Shown here: positions 1 through 7,586 of the stretch, in pieces
Position numbering within the stretch: the first letter of the stretch is position 1
Layout: every line of letters begins with the position of its first letter
Assembly (NCBI RefSeq): GCF_024642105.1
Contig: NZ_JAHEBT010000057.1
Location: 57,955-93,212, forward strand
Source: Flavobacterium sp.
GTDB taxonomy: Bacteria; Bacteroidota; Bacteroidia; Flavobacteriales; Flavobacteriaceae
Direction: 5' to 3'
Length of the DNA: 35,258 bases
Program-made: the position numbers and the translations under genes
Notes under the pieces: model-generated
The model's database searches: none
Told to the model about the DNA's origin: nothing
Seen by the model: the letters and a program-made list of their open reading frames with translations, nothing else

Positions 1-432
1 TAGTTGGTTCTGATTTAAAAATTACGTCTAGCCCTGATTATGAGACAAAATCGTCTTATAGTATTCGTGTACGTTCGACTGATCAAGGGGGATTATTTTT
101 TGATAAGGTTATTACAATTACCGTTAATGATAGTAACGAATCACCAACAGATATTGGGTTAACTAGTAGTTCTATAAATGAGAATGTTACTGTAAATACA
201 ATTGTTGGAGTATTGAGTACTACCGATGTAGATTCAAACAATACCCATGCATACACACTTGTTAGTGGTATTGGAGATTCAGATAACAATGTGTTTACTA
301 TAGTTGGTTCTGATTTAAAAATTACGTCTAGCCCTGATTATGAGACAAAATCGTCTTATAGTATTCGTGTACGTTCGACTGATCAAGGGGGATTATTTTT
401 TGATAAGGTTATTACAATTACTGTTAATGATA
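1..432 (+). repeat. 300-bp tandem repeat coding cadherin-like domains
   Basis: Bases 1-132 recur at 301-432 with one difference (c122 versus t422) before the copies diverge. The 300-bp period equals one 100-aa cadherin-like domain. Near-identity at DNA level suggests recent duplication or gene conversion. More copies probably lie left of the window. Confidence 0.9.
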
Positions 433-2636
433 TCCAAGAGAATGTAGCGCCAATTAATATCAGTTTAAGTGCAAGTGCTATAGACGAGAATAATGCTTTA
501 GGAGCTGTAATTGGTACATTAAGCAGTACGGATTCAGATAACGGTGATTCACACACTTATACATTAGTTACAGGAGCAGGGGGTGATGATAATGCTAGTT
601 TTAGTATTGTAAGCAATCAACTTAAAGCGGCAGTTATATTTGATTATGAAATAAAAAGCAGCTACACGTTAAGAATTAAAACTACCGATACTGGAGGTTT
701 AAATTATGAGAAATCATTTACTATTACAATTGGTAATGTAAACGAAACGCCTGTTTTAAGTCTATCACAAAATAATTTTACAGGAGTAATTGGTAGTCCA
801 TTAGCAACTATTAGTTTGACCACTTCTGGAGGAGTTGTTAGTTCGTTTTCGATTGTTCCAAGCTTACCGGCTGGATTGCAATTTAATACTACTAATGGTT
901 CAATTAGTGGCACACCTACAGTTACTAGTACAAGTCAAACATACACAATTTCTGCGACTAATTCAGACGGTACCGGTACAGCAAGTTTTACATTATTTAT
1001 TGATAGTGATTTGGATGGTGATGGTATAGGAGACACTACGGATCCAGATATTGATGGAGACGGAGTGCCTAATACTGAAGAAATACAAGAAGGGACCAGC
1101 CCAACTGATCCAACAGATTATAAGGATACTGACGGAGACAGTGTTCCAGATTATGTAGAGGTACAACAAGGAACGAATCCTAATGTTCCAGGTGACGCAA
1201 GAGACACAGATGGGGATGGCGTTCCAGATTATATAGAGATTTTACAAGGAACAAACCCAAATACTCCAGGTGATTCATTAATTGATACTGATGGGGATGG
1301 TGTGCCAGACTATGTTGAAGTACAACAAGGTTCAGATCCAAACAACCCGAATGATTCTATAGATACAGATGGTGATGGTATCCCAGATTATGTTGAGAAT
1401 TTACAAGGCACAAACCCCAATATACCTGGTGATGCTATCGATACAGATGGCGATGGTGTTCCTGATTATATTGAAGTACAACAAGGAACAAATCCTAATT
1501 TGCCAGGTGATGGTAGAGATACCGATGGTGATGGGATTTCTGATTATGTTGAGAACTTACAAGGCACAAATCCAAATACTCCAGGTGATTCATTAATTGA
1601 TACTGATGGAGATGGAGTGCCAGACTATGTTGAAGTACAACAAGGAACAAATCCTAATTTGCCAGGTGATGGTAGAGATACAGATGGTGATGGGATTTCT
1701 GATTATGTTGAGAACTTACAAGGAACAAACCCAAATACTCCAGGTGATTCATTAATTGATACTGATGGAGATGGTGTACCAGATTATGTTGAGAATGTAC
1801 AAGGTACAAACCCCAATATACCTGGTGATGCTATTGATACAGATGGTGATGGTGTTCCAGATTATGTTGAAGTACAACAAGGCACCAATCCAAATCTACC
1901 AGGTGATGGTAGAGATACCGATGGTGATGGTGTTCCAGATTATGTTGAAGTACAACAAGGAACTAATCCAAATCTTCCAAACAACCCTGTATTGGATACC
2001 GATGGCGACGGTATTATTGATTCTATTGATACGGATGATGACGGCGATACTATTTTAGACATCAACGATGCCTTCCCATTAGATAAAAATGAATGGAAAG
2101 ATACCGATGGCGATGGAATAGGAGATAATGCCGATACTGACGATGATAATGATGGTATACTAGACGTTTGCGATGTGGATGTCAATGGCGATGGTATTCC
2201 AGATAATGGAACGGATAGGGATGGTGATGGCATTATTGATAGTTGTGATTCAGACCGCGATGGCGATGGAGTGAATAATACCTCAGATAATTGTCCAGAC
2301 ACACCTAACAGAGATCAAGCCGATAGAGATCGCGATGGAAAAGGAGATGTTTGTGACACTATTGAATTGAATGTTGCAGCAGCAATCACTCCAAACGGAG
2401 ACGGGATTAACGATACTTGGGTTATCTACAATATAGAAAACCATCCAGGTTCAATTGTACGTGTGTTTAATACGAATGGTAAACAAGTATTTTACTCAGC
2501 TAATTATAAAAATGATTGGAATGGAAACTACCAAGGTAGCAGCGAAATGCTTCCTGTTGGGTCGTATATGTTCCAAATTGATTTAGACGGTGATGGTACA
2601 ATTGATTCACAAGGTTGGTTATACATCACAAAATAA
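1..2636 (+). CDS. Repeat-rich T9SS-secreted surface adhesin (3' part; start lies left of the window)
   Basis: The frame is open from base 3. The first possible start, a TTG at 213, lies inside a cadherin-like repeat that is already running, so the gene begins upstream. Domain order: cadherin-like repeats of about 100 aa (bases 1-750, with D-x-N/D and tDxGGL motifs), an Ig-like putative-adhesin repeat (about 760-1005), eleven acidic thrombospondin type 3 repeats beginning DTDGDG (1124-1995), Cys-containing TSP3 repeats (2000-2360), and a C-terminal domain starting AAITPNGDGINDTW that matches the type B (gliding/CHU_C) sorting domain of type IX secretion. TSP3 repeats bind calcium in known proteins. 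Inferred role: a cell-surface adhesin exported by T9SS. The PorP/SprF gene follows after 11 bp and is the expected partner for a type B domain. Confidence is high for the class; the adhesion target is unknown. Confidence 0.88.
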   Translation, partial: VGSDLKITSSPDYETKSSYSIRVRSTDQGGLFFDKVITITVNDSNESPTDIGLTSSSINENVTVNTIVGVLSTTDVDSNNTHAYTLVSGIGDSDNNVFTIVGSDLKITSSPDYETKSSYSIRVRSTDQGGLFFDKVITITVNDIQENVAPINISLSASAIDENNALGAVIGTLSSTDSDNGDSHTYTLVTGAGGDDNASFSIVSNQLKAAVIFDYEIKSSYTLRIKTTDTGGLNYEKSFTITIGNVNETPVLSLSQNNFTGVIGSPLATISLTTSGGVVSSFSIVPSLPAGLQFNTTNGSISGTPTVTSTSQTYTISATNSDGTGTASFTLFIDSDLDGDGIGDTTDPDIDGDGVPNTEEIQEGTSPTDPTDYKDTDGDSVPDYVEVQQGTNPNVPGDARDTDGDGVPDYIEILQGTNPNTPGDSLIDTDGDGVPDYVEVQQGSDPNNPNDSIDTDGDGIPDYVENLQGTNPNIPGDAIDTDGDGVPDYIEVQQGTNPNLPGDGRDTDGDGISDYVENLQGTNPNTPGDSLIDTDGDGVPDYVEVQQGTNPNLPGDGRDTDGDGISDYVENLQGTNPNTPGDSLIDTDGDGVPDYVENVQGTNPNIPGDAIDTDGDGVPDYVEVQQGTNPNLPGDGRDTDGDGVPDYVEVQQGTNPNLPNNPVLDTDGDGIIDSIDTDDDGDTILDINDAFPLDKNEWKDTDGDGIGDNADTDDDNDGILDVCDVDVNGDGIPDNGTDRDGDGIIDSCDSDRDGDGVNNTSDNCPDTPNRDQADRDRDGKGDVCDTIELNVAAAITPNGDGINDTWVIYNIENHPGSIVRVFNTNGKQVFYSANYKNDWNGNYQGSSEMLPVGSYMFQIDLDGDGTIDSQGWLYITK
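1124..1995 (+). repeat. Eleven 78-81 bp thrombospondin type 3 repeats
   Basis: Each unit codes 26-27 residues of the pattern DTDGDG-[VI]-[PS]-DYVE-x2-QGTNPN-x-PGD. Two successive 159-bp double units, from about 1440 to 1757, are almost identical. Such in-frame repeats can expand or contract without breaking the frame. Confidence 0.9.
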
Positions 2637-2647
2637 AATAGATATAT

Positions 2648-3538
2648 ATGAAAAAGATTCAAAATATGCTTGCCATAATACTACTTTTAGTAAGTAGTGC
2701 TGTCCTGGCACAACAAGAAACTGTTTACACATTTTACCGTCAACACATGAACTTAGTGAATCCAGCTTATGCAGGAGTGGATAGTATAACAGTAGTGTCA
2801 AGCACATTGAGAAAGCAGTGGACTGGAATTGCCAACGCTCCAGAAACACAAGCAATATCCTTTGGAACGAGCTTAGGAAAGAAAGTAGGATTTGGTATGA
2901 CTGTAATTAACGATCAAACCTTCATTGAGAAACAAACCTTTGTGAGTTTGGATTTTTCATACAAACTAAAAATGAGTGAAACCGCCGATGTCTATTTTGG
3001 AATAAAAGCAGGAGGCAGTTCGTATAATGTGAATACCTCAGGACTGGAAACCTATAACGTACAAGCAGATCCTGCTTTAGCTTCTATTAGCACCTTCAAC
3101 CCAAATATTGGAGTAGGAGCAGTGTACAAAGAAGGACCTATGTACATTTCCTTATCTATCCCAAGATTATTAAACACGAAGAAAGCTACTAACGATGCTG
3201 GCTATGCCAGCGTAGCTACCGATAGTCCACACATTTATTTAAGTGGAGGGTATGATGTTCCCTTACAAGGAGAATTCTCAAGCCTTATCTTAAAACCCTC
3301 TGCCATGTTACGTTATGTAAGTGGCGCCCCAGTATCCTTGGATTTGACAGCAATGCTTCAGATAGACAAGATATTCGAGTTGGGTGGGATGTATAGAACT
3401 GATAAAGCCTATGCAGCCATGGCAACAGTAGTCATTAGCAAACGACTAGTTTTTGGATTTGCTTATGAGATGAGCGCACGTCCAGAACTAGCCAGAGCGA
3501 GAAACACCAATGAAATGCTATTACAGTTTCGATTTTAA
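2648..3538 (+). CDS. PorP/SprF-family type IX secretion outer-membrane protein
   Basis: The protein has 296 aa with a clear signal peptide (Lys-Lys, then a hydrophobic stretch ending VLAQ near residue 22). The mature start (YTFYRQHMNLVNPAYAG) is a hallmark of the PorP/SprF family, and the protein ends in an aromatic residue (LLQFRF) as outer-membrane beta barrels do. Family members sit in the outer membrane; SprF-like ones are needed to export or attach cargo with type B C-terminal domains. The gene starts 11 bp after the adhesin stop, so the two are probably one operon and a cognate cargo/attachment pair. Which cargo it serves is inferred from adjacency. Confidence 0.9.
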   Translation: MKKIQNMLAIILLLVSSAVLAQQETVYTFYRQHMNLVNPAYAGVDSITVVSSTLRKQWTGIANAPETQAISFGTSLGKKVGFGMTVINDQTFIEKQTFVSLDFSYKLKMSETADVYFGIKAGGSSYNVNTSGLETYNVQADPALASISTFNPNIGVGAVYKEGPMYISLSIPRLLNTKKATNDAGYASVATDSPHIYLSGGYDVPLQGEFSSLILKPSAMLRYVSGAPVSLDLTAMLQIDKIFELGGMYRTDKAYAAMATVVISKRLVFGFAYEMSARPELARARNTNEMLLQFRF

Positions 3539-3685
3539 AAAGTCAATAATTTTAAAATTAATCCCCTTTTAAAACTAACGGTTATTTAGCCTGTAAACAA
3601 TTTAAATGTTATTGCATTTGTAGAAAATACTGTACGTGGATTTGATTCAATATTAATAGGTTTTATAATTTCTATATATTTAAAC

Positions 3686-5206
3686 TTACCAATTTTCACT
3701 CTTAATATCAGCTTCAATTCCTAAAATTTCATAAAGTCTTTTTTGTATAAATGCTTTTACTTTTATTTCGTATTCTTTAGGGACAACTATGCTATCATGT
3801 ATAGTAGCCATAAACATTTCAGGATAAATCTTAGATAATTCTTTAGTTACAACATCTAAAATTATATATGCTTCCAATTGTTGTAAGAACTTAGCAAACA
3901 ACTTTTTGGACTTAACAATTTTATCACGTTGTATTTTTGTTCTTTTCTTATCGCCTTGTCTTTTAGGAATATTTAATTCTTCACAAAATTTAAAGTTATA
4001 TATAAACTTATTTACAGCGTCTGGATATATACGTTTCATCTCTTTAAGACGTTTTGAGCTGGTTTCAATAGCACAATACATATACTCTAATACCAGAACT
4101 TTACAATAGCTTCTGAGGTCTTTATAATAGGTTGTGGTTTTTCGCATTAATGATGCGTTATATTCTTTATCTTCGTAACCACCTTCAGGAGAGATAATGG
4201 ATGAGATAAAAGAGTCAGATAAATTTGCACCAATGTAACTGTAAATATCATTACAACAAACCAAATTCTTGTAAGCTTCAAAGTCAGTAATAGTAAGGGA
4301 ATCGAGAGATATAGTATTCATAACAGTATCAAACTTATCCTTAACATCCGTCGCTCTTATACCCTGTTTTAATCTTTCTATCTTTTCCCACTCTTTTCCA
4401 ATAATTAGGTTGAACAGTCCCGCTAGGAGATAAGGTTGTGATGTTTTAATATCAAGTGATACCAATGATTGACCTTTATGGGACAAAAACCGTCTTAATA
4501 TTGATGGAAAATTTGTTAAGTTAGAATGTAACCTATTATCATTACTACTTCTTGAATACTGCCATTGATTAAACCTAATTCGGTTTAAACTATGAGAATA
4601 TTGTTCTTTTTGTTCTATGCTTAAAGATTTGTTGTTATCTATAAACTTAAATGCGGAAAGCCAATCAACTTGTATATTTTCTTCATTAATCCATTTAGTT
4701 AAATGCTTGGTATTTCTATCTGCCGCCAGCTTTTTTTGCTGAATTTGTGCATTCTTTTCAGCAGATTTTATTAATGTCTGTTCGTAACTTTTGCTAAGAA
4801 ATTCATAAACGATATACTCTCTTTTTTCTTTATCCGATTTGTTTGAATCATAATTTAAACAGACCTTATAGCCATAAGATTGGGATAACTTATCGCTATA
4901 AGGTAAAACTTTAATATAGTTATGATCTTTTAAAAACTCTTTATATTTTTTAAGTTCTTTTTGTAAATAAACATTAAGAATATCAGAAGGGATTCTTATA
5001 AATCCATTTTCTGTAATATCATCTTTTCTGTAACTTTTTTGGTAATTGATAAAGTCCAATAAAAAAACAGCCTTATCCATCTTGATTTTATTAATTTCAT
5101 CATCGTAATAATGCAAATTGTGTTTAGTTACAGTTTGCTCTAAATTGTTGAATAAATCTTTTTGTATAGCAATAAAATATTGCTTTTTGTTTTGGTTATA
5201 TACCAT
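3686..5206 (-). CDS. Stand-alone family A-like (Pol I/T7-type) polymerase-fold protein
   Basis: This 506-aa protein has four landmarks in the order seen in family A polymerases. (i) R225-LHSNLTNFP followed by R238/R239 resembles the GRLSS...PNLQNIP DNA-contact motif. (ii) D252-IKTSQP is like motif A. (iii) R365-x3-K369-x7-Y377 is the motif B (O-helix) spacing, with Cys where Gly is usual. (iv) H470-D471 in IHDSIVV is like motif C. D252 and D471 would be the two metal-binding Asp. The N-terminal part is unrecognised, with no exonuclease motifs, so it is shorter than Pol I. It is probably a replication polymerase or priming enzyme of the integrative element; DNA versus RNA synthesis cannot be told. 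It is the last gene of the element, with a 16-bp palindrome 31 bp upstream of its start. Family assignment rests on motif reading only. Confidence 0.6.
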   Translation of the reverse strand: MVYNQNKKQYFIAIQKDLFNNLEQTVTKHNLHYYDDEINKIKMDKAVFLLDFINYQKSYRKDDITENGFIRIPSDILNVYLQKELKKYKEFLKDHNYIKVLPYSDKLSQSYGYKVCLNYDSNKSDKEKREYIVYEFLSKSYEQTLIKSAEKNAQIQQKKLAADRNTKHLTKWINEENIQVDWLSAFKFIDNNKSLSIEQKEQYSHSLNRIRFNQWQYSRSSNDNRLHSNLTNFPSILRRFLSHKGQSLVSLDIKTSQPYLLAGLFNLIIGKEWEKIERLKQGIRATDVKDKFDTVMNTISLDSLTITDFEAYKNLVCCNDIYSYIGANLSDSFISSIISPEGGYEDKEYNASLMRKTTTYYKDLRSYCKVLVLEYMYCAIETSSKRLKEMKRIYPDAVNKFIYNFKFCEELNIPKRQGDKKRTKIQRDKIVKSKKLFAKFLQQLEAYIILDVVTKELSKIYPEMFMATIHDSIVVPKEYEIKVKAFIQKRLYEILGIEADIKSENW

Positions 5207-5236
5207 GTTTTGTACTTATAAAAAAAAAAGACAAAA

Positions 5237-5252
5237 CGATAAATATTTATCG
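5237..5252. promoter_or_regulatory. Perfect 16-bp palindrome upstream of the polymerase-like gene
   Basis: CGATAAATATTTATCG is a perfect inverted repeat between the stop of the 5299-5787 gene and the start of the polymerase-like gene. Its position suits an operator or a replication-protein site. The role is inferred from position alone. Confidence 0.4.
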
Positions 5253-5298
5253 CCATGCCTATTGTTAAAAAATTATGTTTTGAAAGGGTATTTTGTCC

Positions 5299-5787
5299 TT
5301 AAAAATTATTCGATTTTAACCGTAATTTATTTTGGTTTCTTTCATTGAAAAACTCATTATATTCCATGCAATCAATTTGAAATAATAGCTCTCCAAGTCG
5401 GTTTAGTCTATTTTTTATCTTAGGATTATTTGGTAATTTTTGATATGAAGATGTGTTAACCCTAAAATTAAGTTTACTATTATGTGGATTTACTTCAACT
5501 ATATTTAGTTTTACTAATTTTAAAAGAAAATGTCTCCATTCAGGAATAAAATCATCCAATATTTCTTCATTTGGATAAAACCAATCAAGACCTTTATTTT
5601 GCTTAATTTGCCAAGCTTTTAATAGTGCTAATAATTCTAAACAATTTAACTTATAATCTTTCCAATCTATACCTTCATTATTTATTAACTGCTTTTTTAA
5701 TTGGCACTTTGGAATTATTATTATAAGATTCCAGTGATTTAAATATTTGTATGGTTTTCGTTTTTGTTTTGTATTAATGTATTGCAT
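5299..5787 (-). CDS. Small protein of unknown function, possible winged-helix domain
   Basis: About 162 aa from the proposed ATG at 5787 (MQYINTK). An ATG at 5811 would add eight residues, but it overlaps the iteron block. Aligning this leader with the twin leader of the next gene puts the A-rich ribosome-binding stretch and the start at 5787. The product is basic at the N terminus, with a middle region (about 45-120) of alternating helices and a beta-hairpin-like end that could be a winged helix, as in some replication initiators; this is weak. It lies between the HTH protein gene and the polymerase-like gene, both on the same strand. I do not recognise the family. Confidence 0.6.
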   Translation of the reverse strand: MQYINTKQKRKPYKYLNHWNLIIIIPKCQLKKQLINNEGIDWKDYKLNCLELLALLKAWQIKQNKGLDWFYPNEEILDDFIPEWRHFLLKLVKLNIVEVNPHNSKLNFRVNTSSYQKLPNNPKIKNRLNRLGELLFQIDCMEYNEFFNERNQNKLRLKSNNF

Positions 5788-5800
5788 ATTTTCTTTTTTG

Positions 5801-5884
5801 ATTAATTCCATAGCGATGCCAGAGCAATGAAAAATATCACTTTGTACCTGTCGATATGTTATATTGATTTTGGCTACTACAGCC
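5801..5884 (-). repeat. Twin leader, copy B: three 11-bp iterons plus hairpin
   Basis: Three 11-bp units (5801-5811, 5812-5822, 5823-5833; consensus AGCAATGCCAN on the plus strand), then conserved ATCACTT and TTGATTTTGGCTACTA blocks, ending in GGCTACTACAGCC (5872-5884), a short inverted repeat. The layout is the same as the copy at 6236-6322. It lies just upstream of the gene starting at 5787. Confidence 0.65.
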
Positions 5885-5922
5885 CTGATTTTAAAGCTCC
5901 CTAAAGTTTATTTTAAGCACTT

Positions 5923-6213
5923 TTAAAGTTTATGTAATAAATCTAATACATCAGATTTTCTATAATAAACTCGTCTTCCGATTTTATGATTTTCTAATAT
6001 TTTGTTATTATCCCAATTAAATAAAGTGGTGTTGCTTACTTTTAGTAATGTACTTACTTGTTCTCTGGTGAGAATTTCTTCAATATTTTCATTATTATTT
6101 GAAGAAGTGCTCAATACTATTACTTTCTGTAATTCTGTCGCTACAATATCTCTGATTGTATCTGTTAAAACTTCTAGCGGTACATTAACTAGATTTAAAT
6201 TTTTAATTTCCAT
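5923..6213 (-). CDS. Excisionase/MerR-like helix-turn-helix protein
   Basis: A 96-aa protein. Residues 46-96 form an HTH_17-type domain: ILTREQVSTLLKVSNTTLFNW (helix-turn-helix), then KIGRRVYYRKSDVLDLL (beta wing and last helix). Small proteins of this type near integrases serve as excisionases or regulators in Bacteroidota elements. The N-terminal 40 residues are amphipathic and may dimerise. The gene is preceded by the iteron/hairpin leader at 6236-6322 and followed by the related leader of the next gene. It is a candidate to bind the iterons, but nothing in the sequence proves that. Confidence 0.75.
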   Translation of the reverse strand: MEIKNLNLVNVPLEVLTDTIRDIVATELQKVIVLSTSSNNNENIEEILTREQVSTLLKVSNTTLFNWDNNKILENHKIGRRVYYRKSDVLDLLHKL

Positions 6214-6235
6214 TTTTCACTTTTTTATAAGGTAC

Positions 6236-6322
6236 AGTAATGCCATAGCAATGCCACAGCAATGCAAAGCATCACTTATACCTTTTCTGTTATTTTGATT
6301 TTGATTTTTGGCTACTATAGCC
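6236..6322 (-). repeat. Twin leader, copy A: three 11-bp iterons plus hairpin
   Basis: Units at 6236-6246, 6247-6257 and 6258-6268 (AGTAATGCCAT, AGCAATGCCAC, AGCAATGCAAA), then ATCACTTATACC and a TTTTGATTTTTGG stretch, ending in GGCTA-CTA-TAGCC (6310-6322), a 5-bp-stem hairpin. The block lies upstream of the HTH gene starting at 6213 and right after the stop of the preceding gene. Confidence 0.7.
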
Positions 6323-6336
6323 GTTTTAAGAGTGTG

Positions 6337-6600
6337 TTAGTTTTTGAAATATTCAAAATTTCCACTCTTATTTAGGAGCATTTTTATTTCATTTACAGGA
6401 TAAAAGTAGATGTCTCCAATTTTTGTGTAGGGGAGAATATTATAATCTCTGTAATTGATTATAGTATTATCACTAAACCCAAATATTCTTTTTAAATCTT
6501 TGTTCCTATAATACTTTAGATTAGGAACATTTTCTACTAATGATTTTACTTCATTAAGTAGTTTAATAACTGTTGCATTCTCATCGTTTTGTTTAACCAT
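6337..6600 (-). CDS. Small helix-turn-helix DNA-binding protein
   Basis: An 87-aa protein with a MerR/HTH_17-like core: YYRNKDLKRIFGFSDNTIINY is the helix-turn-helix (about 31-51), followed by a beta wing (LPYTKIGDIYFYPVNEIKMLL). The N-terminal 28 residues are a likely helix. It resembles the neighbouring 96-aa HTH protein in size and fold but is diverged in sequence. Its promoter (TAGCTTTG at 6626-6633) shares a palindromic site at the same spacing as the integrase promoter, so it may regulate, or be regulated together with, integration. Confidence 0.72.
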   Translation of the reverse strand: MVKQNDENATVIKLLNEVKSLVENVPNLKYYRNKDLKRIFGFSDNTIINYRDYNILPYTKIGDIYFYPVNEIKMLLNKSGNFEYFKN

Positions 6601-6625
6601 ACATATATTGTTTTAAATTATAATG

Positions 6626-6678
6626 CAAAGCTAAATCTATAAGATGTAAATGCTTTTTCATTGTTAACAATTGTTAAC
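6626..6678 (-). promoter_or_regulatory. Promoter with -7 box and palindromic upstream site (HTH gene)
   Basis: On the minus strand, TAGCTTTG (6626-6633) fits the Bacteroidota -7 consensus TAnnTTTG. Exactly 26 bases further upstream lies ATTGTTAACAAT (6660-6671), extended to ATTGTTAACAATTGTTAAC. The same palindrome and the same 26-base gap occur at the integrase promoter. Confidence 0.55.
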
Positions 6679-7534
6679 TTTTAAATTCATACTCCATAAT
6701 AAATTGAATTTTATCTTTTAATAAATCTAATCTTTTATTATATCTCTTAACGTTAGACTTATCTACACTTTTAACATTAGAATACTCTACATTAATTCCT
6801 GTTAATTCTTTTACAATATTTTCATTTTCATCTGAAGCATTTTCTGTGTTTCTATATTCGGTATAATTAAAGTTTTGTTCAATAAATCTATTTCTTTGAG
6901 AGGTGCTTTCAAATTTTAAAAGATTAAATTTTTCAAGCATATATAAAAATATTATTGAGTCTGTTCTACTAAGATTAAAAGTTGCTTTGTTGATTGAATT
7001 AGTACTGTCTTTCATATCTTTTTTTTCATGGGGGTTTGATTTTTCTAAAATATTATGAGTGTCTTTAGTATTTGTGCTGTTTATTGTTAAATTTTTATTG
7101 TTCTTATATGTGAAAAATTCAATTTCATGCTCCAATAGTTTTATTATTTTCTTTATTTTATCAGTTTGTTGTTCGTGAATTTTATTAAAAAAATAGTATT
7201 TCTTTTTTTCTTCGTCTGTAAAATTTTGGCTTTGAAATGCATTACTGTTTAATTTAAAGTTATGCTTCGATAATTCATATTCAAAAATTGTTTTGGCACT
7301 ATTATTAAATTTTTCTAATAGTTTAATATCACAATTATTCTCTAATTGAATATATATTAAACTCTCAAATTCAGTATATATACTGGAGTAAAATTTTTCG
7401 ATTGATATTTCTTTAAAGTGTTTCTCAAATATTTCAATTTTTACGGAAGTATCTCTTATATCTTCACTGTATAATTTGATTTTGCCAACTTCATTTATAA
7501 TATTAAATATTTTTGTTATATTGTCTTCTCTCAT
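6674..7534 (-). CDS. Hypothetical element protein, coiled-coil rich
   Basis: A 286-aa protein, Lys/Asn/Glu-rich and predicted mostly helical, with no signal peptide or membrane segment. The N-terminal half (1-140) looks like a long helical bundle. A low-complexity N/T/K linker (about 145-175) leads to a C-terminal part with NKATFNLSRTDSIIFLYML and RNRFIEQNFNY. That last block loosely recalls the C-terminal region of RteC-type regulators, but the match is too weak to name. It sits 52 bp after the integrase stop in the same orientation. I do not recognise the family. Confidence 0.6.
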   Translation of the reverse strand: MREDNITKIFNIINEVGKIKLYSEDIRDTSVKIEIFEKHFKEISIEKFYSSIYTEFESLIYIQLENNCDIKLLEKFNNSAKTIFEYELSKHNFKLNSNAFQSQNFTDEEKKKYYFFNKIHEQQTDKIKKIIKLLEHEIEFFTYKNNKNLTINSTNTKDTHNILEKSNPHEKKDMKDSTNSINKATFNLSRTDSIIFLYMLEKFNLLKFESTSQRNRFIEQNFNYTEYRNTENASDENENIVKELTGINVEYSNVKSVDKSNVKRYNKRLDLLKDKIQFIMEYEFKS

Positions 7535-7586
7535 AGATTTAAAATTTATTCCCTAAAATATCAAATAATATTTTATTATATTAAAT

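Noticed and set aside
1124..1995. Regular repeats that might suggest a CRISPR array
   Set aside because: They are in-frame coding repeats (TSP3 motifs) without unique spacers; no cas genes in the window.
835..2302. Several other open frames in the repeat region on both strands
   Set aside because: They are low-complexity shadows of the acidic repeat gene (Met/Ile/Val-rich or Ser/Pro-rich) with no start signals.
6310..6322. GGCTA-CTA-TAGCC hairpin as a terminator of the upstream HTH gene
   Set aside because: The stem is only 5 bp and on the minus strand is followed by A residues rather than T; its repetition before a second gene fits a leader element better.
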